A stretch of 64,000 bases of DNA from Chryseosolibacter sp036402115 (GTDB lineage Bacteria; Bacteroidota; Bacteroidia; Cytophagales; Cyclobacteriaceae): positions 41,491 to 105,490 of the forward strand of contig DASWTM010000215.1 in assembly GCA_036402115.1 (NCBI GenBank), read 5' to 3'. How positions within the stretch are numbered: the stretch's first letter is position 1; the number at the start of each line of letters is the position of its first letter. Of the stretch, positions 18,573 to 26,186 are shown one piece after another. The notes under the pieces are model-generated. The model searched no databases, was not told the DNA's origin, and saw only the letters and a program-made list of their open reading frames with translations. The translations under genes were made by a program, and so were the position numbers.

Positions 18573-19849
18573 AGTTGTTTGTGCCGCAAGTGGAAGTAAA
18601 TCATCGATCCAGTGATGAGTAAGGTTCCTAAGATGGAAATGGCATAACCACCCGAAACAAAGAATTCCACCCAGCTCAACTGTGTATACGTAAATTCTTT
18701 CAGAAACAACACGCTCACACTTCCAAGGTAGCCGAATGCATCCGCCACATACATGATGAAGCCCACGGTGCCAATATACCTAAAGGCGGCAATGAGTCGG
18801 TCAAAGAAGATACTGTTGAACGGCACATATCCAAGGTACAGCCCAACGCCTATTAAGATCATCCACATCGGAGCTTCGATCTGTTTTTGCTCATACATCA
18901 GCGTGCCGATCCCTATCAGCAACATGCCAGCAATGATGATGAGGTGATTTACCATCAGTGCAAGCTTATTGTTTTTAATCAGCATAATGCTTCCCATGAT
19001 CACGAGGACAAGTATGGAGACCGGTGTTTCAGTGCGGGTATAAATTCCTGCAACGTGGCCATAGCCAAGAGACTTCCAAACGTCCGAAGCAAAGTTTTCC
19101 CGGAAGTCGCGAAAGGCTGTGAGCAGCATGTAGGCGAGCACAAACAGAACAATCCCGGGCAAAAATGTCTTTACAAAATGTTTTCGTTGATCTGCGTTCA
19201 TGGGTTGCCGCTTTGTTCGCAGGGCTTCATCGAGCGCAGAAGGTGGCGGTACTTTGTCCAGAAGCCAAAGGAAGACAAGTAACGGCACAACGAAAACGCA
19301 GCATGCAGCAAATGGCATCCATGTTTCACTCACACCCCAGTCGCGCATAAGATAGGCGCCAACAGACCTGCAGAGACCCGCGGAAAAAATGAAACTCACC
19401 GAAAGGGAAGCGCCCAGTACTTCCGTCATTCGTCTTCCTTCCAGGTAACCGAATACCATTCCCCACACAAGTCCGAGAGGGAAGCCATTCATGAAAAGAA
19501 AAATAATATTATAAGGTGCCGGTACAATTGCAAACAGGAGCCATGCCAACGCAGCAAGCGACACCATCAGCAAAATGCCCGATGTGCGCTGATGTGCTTT
19601 TAATTCCGCGATAAATTTGATCCCGAAGAACTTTGCCATGGCGTATCCTACAACCTGAAACGTAACGAGCCAGACCTTGTAGCTTATCCCAGCGTATACA
19701 ATTCCTTCAAATGTTGCTGCAGAAAATGTTTTTCGGAAAGCGTAGATACAGGTGTAAAGGCAGAAAGCGCTGATGGATGCATACACAGTAAACCAAAATC
19801 CATTGGCGTGCTCTAACTTCTGTGTAAGCGAAGATTTTAAAGGCAACAT
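18563..19849 (-). CDS. Multi-pass membrane protein, DUF5690/MFS-like
   Basis: A 428-residue integral membrane protein with about 11-12 hydrophobic spans, e.g. WFTVYASISAFCLYTCIYAF, IIFLFMNGFPLGLVWGMVFG and MWMILIGVGLYLGYVPFNSI. The first span followed by the FRKTFSAATF loop and a later FGYLEGRRMTEVLG segment resemble MFS transporters; a Bacteroidota family known as DUF5690 has this look. The middle loop (about 205-225) is cytoplasmic and basic, dividing two six-span halves. Substrate unknown. It is separated from the divergent phosphodiesterase-like gene by a 268-bp gap that holds a long inverted repeat. Confidence 0.8.
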   Translation of the reverse strand: MLPLKSSLTQKLEHANGFWFTVYASISAFCLYTCIYAFRKTFSAATFEGIVYAGISYKVWLVTFQVVGYAMAKFFGIKFIAELKAHQRTSGILLMVSLAALAWLLFAIVPAPYNIIFLFMNGFPLGLVWGMVFGYLEGRRMTEVLGASLSVSFIFSAGLCRSVGAYLMRDWGVSETWMPFAACCVFVVPLLVFLWLLDKVPPPSALDEALRTKRQPMNADQRKHFVKTFLPGIVLFVLAYMLLTAFRDFRENFASDVWKSLGYGHVAGIYTRTETPVSILVLVIMGSIMLIKNNKLALMVNHLIIIAGMLLIGIGTLMYEQKQIEAPMWMILIGVGLYLGYVPFNSIFFDRLIAAFRYIGTVGFIMYVADAFGYLGSVSVLFLKEFTYTQLSWVEFFVSGGYAISILGTLLITGSMIYFHLRHKQLQS

Positions 19850-19914
19850 TGGCGTTAGGTTGACGATTTTTAAACAAACCGCCCCCCAATATGTAAATTT
19901 TTTCCTAACCGACC

Positions 19915-19973
19915 GCGTGCGAATGACGTAGTTCGTGGACTTAAAAAAGCGCTCACGTCATTCGACTACACGC
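19915..19973. repeat. Long imperfect inverted repeat in a divergent gap
   Basis: GCGTGCGAATGACGT (19915-19929) is complementary to ACGTCATTCG-acta-CACGC (19955-19973), giving a 10-bp perfect inner stem and a 5-bp outer stem with a 4-nt bulge. The loop is 25 nt. No T run follows, so a terminator is unlikely. It sits between divergent genes starting at 19849 and 20118 and could be a regulator site or a mobile-repeat remnant. Confidence 0.6.
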
Positions 19974-20117
19974 AGAAAAAATACTCTACGCCCTACAGTG
20001 CCTTTAGACTTGAAGTATGCATTGATAATATCTACCACTCGGTAAAACGAATGCATCCTCCACATTGTGTTGAGAGTACTCCCTTACCATGGAACGGGAT
20101 TTGAACCTGCTGGCTAT

Positions 20118-21227
20118 ATGATCCGATTCTTTTTTCTTCTTGTTTTTTCAACACTGACCTTCCCGATTTTCAGCCAGGAATTGCAAACCGAAAACATTGT
20201 TATTGTCGCTTTGGATGGGTATCGATGGCAGGAAGTGTTTAAAGGACCCGATGCGAAAATTCTTATGAATAAGCAATTCACGAAGGATGCGCAAGCCAAT
20301 TCATTTGTGGGAAAGTCAATGGAGGAAAGCCGCAGAAACCTGATGCCGTTCCTGTGGAACGTTGTAGCGGTAGACGGACAACTTTATGGAAACAGGAAAT
20401 TTGGAAACAAGGTGAATTGCTCGAACCTCCAATTAATTTCCTATCCGGGATACAGCGAGATGCTTACTGGATTTGCGGACCCGCGCGTTCATTCGAATAA
20501 AAAAGTAGTGAATCCAAATGCAACGGTGCTTGAGTTCCTAAATAGGCAAAAGGACTTTAAAGACAAGGTTGCTGCCTTTGCTACGTGGGATGCCTTTCCG
20601 TATATCCTGAACGAGGAACGGTCGGGGATTCATGTCAATGCGGGCAACGATCTGGCTAATGGACAGATAACGCACCATGAAAGATGGTTGAATGAGAATC
20701 AGCACCAGGTAATCAATCAGGCCAATGGAACACGCTTCGATGAATACACATACTCCTATGCCAAAGAATTCGTCAAACGCAGGAAACCAAAAGTACTGTT
20801 CCTTTCCTTCAATGAGACCGATGAGCACGGGCATGCCGGCCGATATGATGAATACCTGGAGGCAGCTCACAAGGCCGACCAGCTTATCGCGGACTTATGG
20901 CACTACCTGCAGACATCGCCAGATTATAAGAACAAGACAACACTTATCATCACGACAGATCATGGCAGGGGTAGCGGAAAAAATAATTGGACAAAGCACA
21001 GGTTATTTGCGCGGGGCTCACGACAAATTTGGTTTGCGGTAATTGGTCCAGATACACCGGCTCTTGGTGAGGTTAAGACCCGAAATAAGTTTTACCAAAA
21101 GCAGCTGGCGAAAACAATCAGCACTTTTGCTGGAGAACAATACCATTCCGCGAAAGAAGTTGGAGATGTTATGCATAGCATGATAGAAAAACGCGAGGCC
21201 GATAGCTACGCGAGTGCAGTAAATTAA
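20118..21227 (+). CDS. Secreted alkaline-phosphatase-superfamily metalloenzyme
   Basis: Start taken at ATG 20118 because MIRFFFLLVFSTLTFPIFSQ is a good signal peptide; a GTG at 20067 gives an unlikely 17-residue extension. The 369 residues contain the superfamily's metal and catalytic motifs: VALDGYRW (first Asp), SYPGYSEMLTG (nucleophile Ser or Thr region), NETDEHGH and TTDHGRG (Asp/His ligands of two zinc ions). Members are phosphodiesterases, nucleotide pyrophosphatases or phosphatases acting in the periplasm. The long WTKHRLFARGSRQIWF ending is as in Bacteroidota type I phosphodiesterase-like proteins. Substrate unknown. Confidence 0.85.
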   Translation: MIRFFFLLVFSTLTFPIFSQELQTENIVIVALDGYRWQEVFKGPDAKILMNKQFTKDAQANSFVGKSMEESRRNLMPFLWNVVAVDGQLYGNRKFGNKVNCSNLQLISYPGYSEMLTGFADPRVHSNKKVVNPNATVLEFLNRQKDFKDKVAAFATWDAFPYILNEERSGIHVNAGNDLANGQITHHERWLNENQHQVINQANGTRFDEYTYSYAKEFVKRRKPKVLFLSFNETDEHGHAGRYDEYLEAAHKADQLIADLWHYLQTSPDYKNKTTLIITTDHGRGSGKNNWTKHRLFARGSRQIWFAVIGPDTPALGEVKTRNKFYQKQLAKTISTFAGEQYHSAKEVGDVMHSMIEKREADSYASAVN

Positions 21228-21317
21228 TCCACCTGCTACTAGGCTCTAAAATCGTCCAGTTTGCGTGATTCGTTTTGTAAATTTTAGGATTACCTTTTTA
21301 GTCCTAACCCTAAATTT

Positions 21318-22259
21318 ATGAAGTCACGACTCACCCTTTGTGCCATGACCCTGGTTTTCGTTAGCGCCATTTGTGCTGCGCAAAGTTCGGTATCCGTTCA
21401 AAAAGCTGATTCGCTGTTTTTTCTGTCTGATTGGAAGGGTGCCATTGCTGTGTATGAGGCGGCTCTGAAAGCGGGCGAAGCTCCGGCAATTGCCTGGAAT
21501 CGTCTTGGCTTTTCGTATCATAACATTGGTCAATACGATAAGGCGATCGCCAATTATAAAAAATCGCTTGAAAATAAACCTGCGCCCTTTCTTGAGGCGA
21601 CAGTTCAGTCGAGACTTGCGCGGATTGCTTCCATCCGCAAAGATGCAGACGCAACCTTCGCCTATCTTGATAAAGCAATTGCGCTAGGCTACGTAAATTT
21701 CACAGAGCTGGAAACCAACCCCGACTTCAATAATGTCAGGACCGACAAACGTTTTTCTGAAGTGGTCAAAGTTGTGACCAACAAAGCATTCCCCTGCATG
21801 ACGATTCCGCAGGCGCGCGAGTTCGATTTTTGGGTAGGCGAGTGGGACGTATTTCAAAATGGAACAAACGTCCAGGTCGGTACCAGTAACGTTGAAATTG
21901 CTTCTGGCGGTTGCATGATACTTGAAAACTGGACTGCGCTGGGTCCAGTGCCGAATACGGGTAAAAGCATTAACTACGTTAATTCCGCTTCGGGAAAATG
22001 GGAACAACATTGGGTTGGGTCAGGAGGTCTCAATCTCAACAACCCGTCAATGTTCGTCAATGGTGTGTACAAGGATGGAGCCATGCGATTTGAATTCGAA
22101 ACGCTCTCTGCACAAAATCAAAAACAGATCGGTAGATTTATCTTTTACAACCAGGGTCCGGATCAGGTTCGCCAGTTCAATGAAGTCAGTGCTGACAACG
22201 GAAAGACGTGGACCACAACATATGATTTCATTTATAAACGTAAGAAGTCAAAACAATAA
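21318..22259 (+). CDS. Secreted TPR protein with DUF1579-like C-terminal domain
   Basis: A 313-residue exported protein: signal peptide 1-21 (ending ICAAQ), two to three TPR units at about 25-140 (WNRLGFSYHNIGQYDKAIAN is one), and a C-terminal beta domain from about 160 that starts AREFDFWVGEWDVF. That FDFWxGxWDV opening followed by a barrel of strands is typical of the DUF1579/lipocalin-like secreted proteins. The role is unknown; TPRs suggest protein contacts. It ends 1 bp before the convergent gene at 22261. Confidence 0.75.
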   Translation: MKSRLTLCAMTLVFVSAICAAQSSVSVQKADSLFFLSDWKGAIAVYEAALKAGEAPAIAWNRLGFSYHNIGQYDKAIANYKKSLENKPAPFLEATVQSRLARIASIRKDADATFAYLDKAIALGYVNFTELETNPDFNNVRTDKRFSEVVKVVTNKAFPCMTIPQAREFDFWVGEWDVFQNGTNVQVGTSNVEIASGGCMILENWTALGPVPNTGKSINYVNSASGKWEQHWVGSGGLNLNNPSMFVNGVYKDGAMRFEFETLSAQNQKQIGRFIFYNQGPDQVRQFNEVSADNGKTWTTTYDFIYKRKKSKQ

Positions 22260-22260
22260 G

Positions 22261-23535
22261 CTATTTTGTAAGCGCTTTTAAATCGGCTTTCAAAATCACT
22301 ACGTTCTGCAATTCCGACTCAGGCTTGAGTTTACGATCTTCGGTATAGCCAGACCATAAACTATTGGCCACATAGTAAAATTTATCATCGGCAATGCATC
22401 CGATCGTAGGCTCATTAAAGGCAGGGTGAGCCCGATCAATGATTGTAAACGAAACCAGCTTGTCTTGGGCATCATTTAACTGGTAGATTGTGCTGCGCAT
22501 CGGAAAAATCAGGTTCTGAATCGCGATGAGCGAGTTCTTATAAAACGTGAGCCCATCAATGGATTTTAACGAGGTCTGAAAGTCGGCAGACAATTGAATC
22601 AACGATTTGTCCGCCACGGTAAGCCTGAAAATTCCTTTCACATAATCGGCAATGAAAAGGAATTTCCCATCATCGCTAAAAGTGATTCCTTGTATGTTCC
22701 AAAATTGATCGGATGTGAAAAATGGCACTAAGCCGCGCTTGAGATCGACAGCGAAGATCGTGTTCGTCTTCGAGTCGGACACATACGGGTTACCGTTGCG
22801 GTCTAGCACCAGGTCACCAAATGCATGTTCGCCTTTTGATTCAGGCGAATATTTGGCTAACAGCTTCTTAGTTTTTAAGTCATACTTGAAAAGCGCAGAC
22901 GTGAGGGTTGTGTCAAAGTTTTCCATTTCTGGCATCGGAGAGGTGCATGCCCAGAGCACGTTTTTCTTCGCATCTACCTTAACGCCAAACACCGAAGTTA
23001 AACCATCTTGTTCTGACGCGGTGAAGTCCGTCACATTACCTTTTTCATCTGCTCGAATAATTTTGCGCCTGTGAATGCTACCAAGATAAAATATTCCAGC
23101 GCGTTCTCCTGTAGCGATAGACTCGATATGAAGTGTTTTTTGGTGAACTATAAATGCAGTGTCGGAGTGTTGCACGTTCTCCTGAAGCGACCGCTGAAGT
23201 TTCTTGAGCGCAGCAAACTCGGGTAGCGGTTGCAGACTGCTAAGATCTTCCACTTCAAGATTGTAGTCAGCACGGATATGAATTGCTCTCGTTAAAAAAT
23301 CAATGGCTTCTTTTGCTTGAGCGTTGAGTGCTGCGGCAAGTCCTGCGTTGTATAAAACTCCCTGGTGATACGGATGAAGCTTGTGAGCCTCCAGGATCAT
23401 CTCGTAGAACTTCTTACTGTCCTTTGCTTTATAAGCCTCCCGGGCGGAAGCCATATAAGCTTGAAGATTATTTTGACCCATGCAGGTCGTTGTCACGCAC
23501 AGGGCTAGTGTTAAGACAAACAGAATGTTTTTCAT
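22261..23535 (-). CDS. Secreted TPR plus six-bladed propeller protein (SMP-30/gluconolactonase-like)
   Basis: A 424-residue exported protein. Signal peptide 1-20 is followed by helical repeats (about 25-110; YHQGVLYNAGLAAALNAQAK) and then a propeller of NHL/SMP-30-type blades: VFGVKVDAKKNVLWACTS, FGDLVLDRNGNPYVSDSKTN and IQGITFSDDGKFLFIADYVK. In this arrangement the DxxGNxYVxD strands fit SMP-30/gluconolactonase-like sugar lactonases, but the metal-ligand set cannot be confirmed by eye, so a non-enzymatic sensor or binding protein is equally possible. It is the last gene before the permease at 23645 on the same strand, 109 bp apart. Confidence 0.7.
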   Translation of the reverse strand: MKNILFVLTLALCVTTTCMGQNNLQAYMASAREAYKAKDSKKFYEMILEAHKLHPYHQGVLYNAGLAAALNAQAKEAIDFLTRAIHIRADYNLEVEDLSSLQPLPEFAALKKLQRSLQENVQHSDTAFIVHQKTLHIESIATGERAGIFYLGSIHRRKIIRADEKGNVTDFTASEQDGLTSVFGVKVDAKKNVLWACTSPMPEMENFDTTLTSALFKYDLKTKKLLAKYSPESKGEHAFGDLVLDRNGNPYVSDSKTNTIFAVDLKRGLVPFFTSDQFWNIQGITFSDDGKFLFIADYVKGIFRLTVADKSLIQLSADFQTSLKSIDGLTFYKNSLIAIQNLIFPMRSTIYQLNDAQDKLVSFTIIDRAHPAFNEPTIGCIADDKFYYVANSLWSGYTEDRKLKPESELQNVVILKADLKALTK

Positions 23536-23644
23536 ACGACAGGAGTTTGGCCGAGGCTGGTGAACTTACAGAAAGTTTATCAACCGCCTATACCCCAAAC
23601 GGCTCCCGGATCACGAGATGTCCGGGAGTCGTAGATTTCGTTCG

Positions 23645-26026
23645 TCACTCGTTTCGCAATGTTTTTGCCGGGTCCACCATGGCGGCCTTTATGGCCTGAT
23701 ATCCTGCGGTGAAAAGCGCAAGTGTGATCGCGATGAGTGCGGCAACAGCCAGCGGCAACATTCCAATTTCTGTTTTGTAAGCGAAGCCTCTCAGCCATTG
23801 CTCCATTACCCAGTAGGCAAGTGGAAGCCCCAGTGCGATGGAAACAAACACGAGTTTGGTAAAATCACTTGTAATCAACACAACAATGCTCGCGGGTGTT
23901 GCTCCCATCACCTTTCGGATTCCGATTTCTTTGGTTTTTTGCGCGGCAGAGAAGGAGACGAGGCCAAGCAATCCAAGACAGGCAATGATGATCGCCAGGG
24001 TGGCAAACACTACGAACACAGATCCGAGCCGTTGTTCGTTGTCATATAAAGCCTCGTATTGTTCGTCCAGAAACTGAAATTCAAACGGTCGATGCGTGTA
24101 TAATTGTGAATAAATTTCCTTCACTGCCTCAACATGTTTGCTGACGTCACCTTCAGGCAGTCGAATAAAAATTTTCGAAAACTGGTCTTGTTGGAAGATC
24201 ACCAGTGGATTGATTTCACGGTGGAGGGAGGAGAAATGAAAATCTTTAGCTACCCCGACTACTTCACCTGAACGACCCCCGATATCCACAATCTTGCCAA
24301 CCGCGTCTTCGGGTTCAAGAAACAACGCCCGTACTGCGGCCTCATTCAGGATGAACGTGTAGATCGTATCTTTTTGATAGCGTATCCAGTCTGCTTCTGA
24401 AAAGTTTCTCCCGTGCAGGAGCTCCAGCCCAACCGTTGGAAGGTAATCGCTGTCGGTAATTAAACCGGTGGTAACGATGCCCTGGCCAGAAGTCTCTTTT
24501 GTCTTGACAGAGTATCCCGCTCCAATCTGCACAGGCGATTCGGAGCCGCGACCGACATTGACGGCAAGGCCTCTCCGTTGCAATTCATTCTTAAAACTTG
24601 AATACGAGGCTTGTGTCAAACTATCGAGCGGCAGATGGATAACACGTTCTTTATCGTAGCCGAGATTCTTTGCCTGGATATAATTCAGTTGCTTTACGAT
24701 GATTATGGTGCCCGTGATCAGAATGATCGAGATGCCAAATTGAAAGATCACGAGACCTTTGCGTAGCCAGATCCCTCTTCCGGAGGTTTTGAAATTCCCT
24801 TTCAAAACTGAAACAGGTTTAAAGGATGTGATCGCAAAAGCAGGATATGCTCCTGCAAGAATTGCTATGACAATCAGTACGACAACAGAGGTCAGCAAGA
24901 ACGATGGCTGAAGCAGAACGGAACTTGCGAAATGTTTTCCGGTTAGCTGGTTGAACAGCGGCAGCATGAGCTGGCTCAGGAAAAACGCGAACGCGAAAGC
25001 GAGGAATGTAATCAGTACAGATTCTCCAATAAATTGAAAAAACAATTGCTTGCGTAGCGCTCCTACCACTTTGCGAATTCCAACTTCCTTGGCGCGGTCA
25101 GCTGCCTTGGCGGTGGCCAGGTTGATATAGTTGATGCAGGCAATAAGAAGAATTAACGCGGCTACCGCTGAGAAGATATACACATAGCGTATGTCACTTA
25201 TTACCTCAGGCTCGTTTGCAAACGGTGACTTTAAGTAAATATCCGTAAGCGCCATCTTGTTATACTTTACGTATCCTCCTTCACCAAACGAAACTTCCTT
25301 CTTGACGATTTCGTTGGTTTTTGCTTCGAGTGCATCGACATCTGCTTTTTCTTTCACAAGGATGAACGTTTGATAGTTTGCACTCCACCATTGCGTCTGA
25401 AGCATCGAGGGTGGTAATGAGGTGAAAGACGCGAGAAGTTCGAATTTAAAGAGTGAGTTATCAGGAAGATCTTCCACTACGCCTGTCACTACGTACTCGC
25501 GTTTGTTGTTCACGAGAAGCTGTTTGCCAAGCGGATCCTCATTGCCAAAATATTTTTTTGCGATCGATTCGGTCAACACAACGGAGTACGGGTTGCGCAG
25601 CGCTTCTTTCGGATTCCCCTTTAATAACCGAAACGAAAAAAGATCGAAGAAGGAACTGTCTGCTACATAAAACTGCGCTTCACGAAACGTATTATCGTTG
25701 TAACGCACAATCCACGGATTGCGGCCTGAGACTTTATAGTACCGCACGCCAGCCTCGGCTTCGGGCAACGAAAGTATAGTAGGCATCAGCGCTGTGGGCG
25801 AGACGGATGTGGAAGCAACCTGGCCACCATTGCCATATTCAAGCGAGAAGCGGTAGATGCGACTTGCCTTCTCGTGAAAGGTGTCGAAACTCAGTTCATG
25901 GCGAATCCACGTGACAAGTAATAAGCACGTTGCAAGACCAAGGCCGAGCCCCAGAACGTTAATAAGCGAATACGACAAATGCTTTTTTAAGCTTCGGAAA
26001 CTGATAAGCAGGTAATTTTTAATCAT
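23645..26026 (-). CDS. FtsX/MacB-type ABC transporter permease
   Basis: A 793-residue inner-membrane protein of the Bacteroidota double-FtsX type. N-terminal span at about 20-43, a periplasmic MacB_PCD domain (about 45-280) with VVLTESIAKKYFGNEDPLG, three or four spans at 285-430 around RAKEVGIRKVVGALRKQLF, a second periplasmic domain (about 470-660), and a final FtsX unit (670-790) around KTKEIGIRKVMGATPASIV. No ATPase is encoded next to it, so it must work with one elsewhere or act as a mechanical signalling partner. It is divergent from a propeller kinase/LuxR pair at 26187, a common arrangement for permeases of antimicrobial-resistance or lipid export systems controlled by neighbouring kinases (inference). 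Confidence 0.9.
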   Translation of the reverse strand: MIKNYLLISFRSLKKHLSYSLINVLGLGLGLATCLLLVTWIRHELSFDTFHEKASRIYRFSLEYGNGGQVASTSVSPTALMPTILSLPEAEAGVRYYKVSGRNPWIVRYNDNTFREAQFYVADSSFFDLFSFRLLKGNPKEALRNPYSVVLTESIAKKYFGNEDPLGKQLLVNNKREYVVTGVVEDLPDNSLFKFELLASFTSLPPSMLQTQWWSANYQTFILVKEKADVDALEAKTNEIVKKEVSFGEGGYVKYNKMALTDIYLKSPFANEPEVISDIRYVYIFSAVAALILLIACINYINLATAKAADRAKEVGIRKVVGALRKQLFFQFIGESVLITFLAFAFAFFLSQLMLPLFNQLTGKHFASSVLLQPSFLLTSVVVLIVIAILAGAYPAFAITSFKPVSVLKGNFKTSGRGIWLRKGLVIFQFGISIILITGTIIIVKQLNYIQAKNLGYDKERVIHLPLDSLTQASYSSFKNELQRRGLAVNVGRGSESPVQIGAGYSVKTKETSGQGIVTTGLITDSDYLPTVGLELLHGRNFSEADWIRYQKDTIYTFILNEAAVRALFLEPEDAVGKIVDIGGRSGEVVGVAKDFHFSSLHREINPLVIFQQDQFSKIFIRLPEGDVSKHVEAVKEIYSQLYTHRPFEFQFLDEQYEALYDNEQRLGSVFVVFATLAIIIACLGLLGLVSFSAAQKTKEIGIRKVMGATPASIVVLITSDFTKLVFVSIALGLPLAYWVMEQWLRGFAYKTEIGMLPLAVAALIAITLALFTAGYQAIKAAMVDPAKTLRNE

Positions 26027-26060
26027 GCGAAATGCGGTTAACTATTCGTTTTCCTCTAAG

Positions 26061-26082
26061 ACCTATATACCGGAGTATAGGT
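26061..26082. promoter_or_regulatory. Inverted repeat ACCTATA-N8-TATAGGT, possible operator
   Basis: ACCTATA at 26061-26067 is the exact reverse complement of TATAGGT at 26076-26082. It lies 35 bp upstream of the permease start and about 105 bp upstream of the kinase start. It shares ATATACCG with the second repeat at 26125, so the pair may be sites for the LuxR-type regulator encoded downstream. Confidence 0.45.
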
Positions 26083-26124
26083 TGCAGGTTTCAGTGGAAA
26101 ATTAAATAAACTTATCCATACGAT

Positions 26125-26143
26125 ATACCGTAATCAGCGGTAT
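26125..26143. promoter_or_regulatory. Inverted repeat ATACCG-N7-CGGTAT, possible operator
   Basis: ATACCG at 26125-26130 and CGGTAT at 26138-26143 are exact reverse complements. A TATCTTTA sequence immediately after resembles the Bacteroidota -7 element TAnnTTTG. It lies 44 bp ahead of the kinase ATG. Confidence 0.45.
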
Positions 26144-26186
26144 TATCTTTACATTATTTATCTCCTAATTTGATTGTTGAAAGGCT

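Noticed and set aside
20091..20108. Minus-strand GGTTCAAATCCCGTTCCA looks like the T-arm and 3' end of a tRNA
   Set aside because: The rest of a tRNA cannot be folded: 5' of it on the minus strand lies the coding sequence for the signal peptide of the gene at 20118, and no acceptor, D or anticodon arm pairs. A remnant attachment-site scar is possible but there is no integrase nearby.
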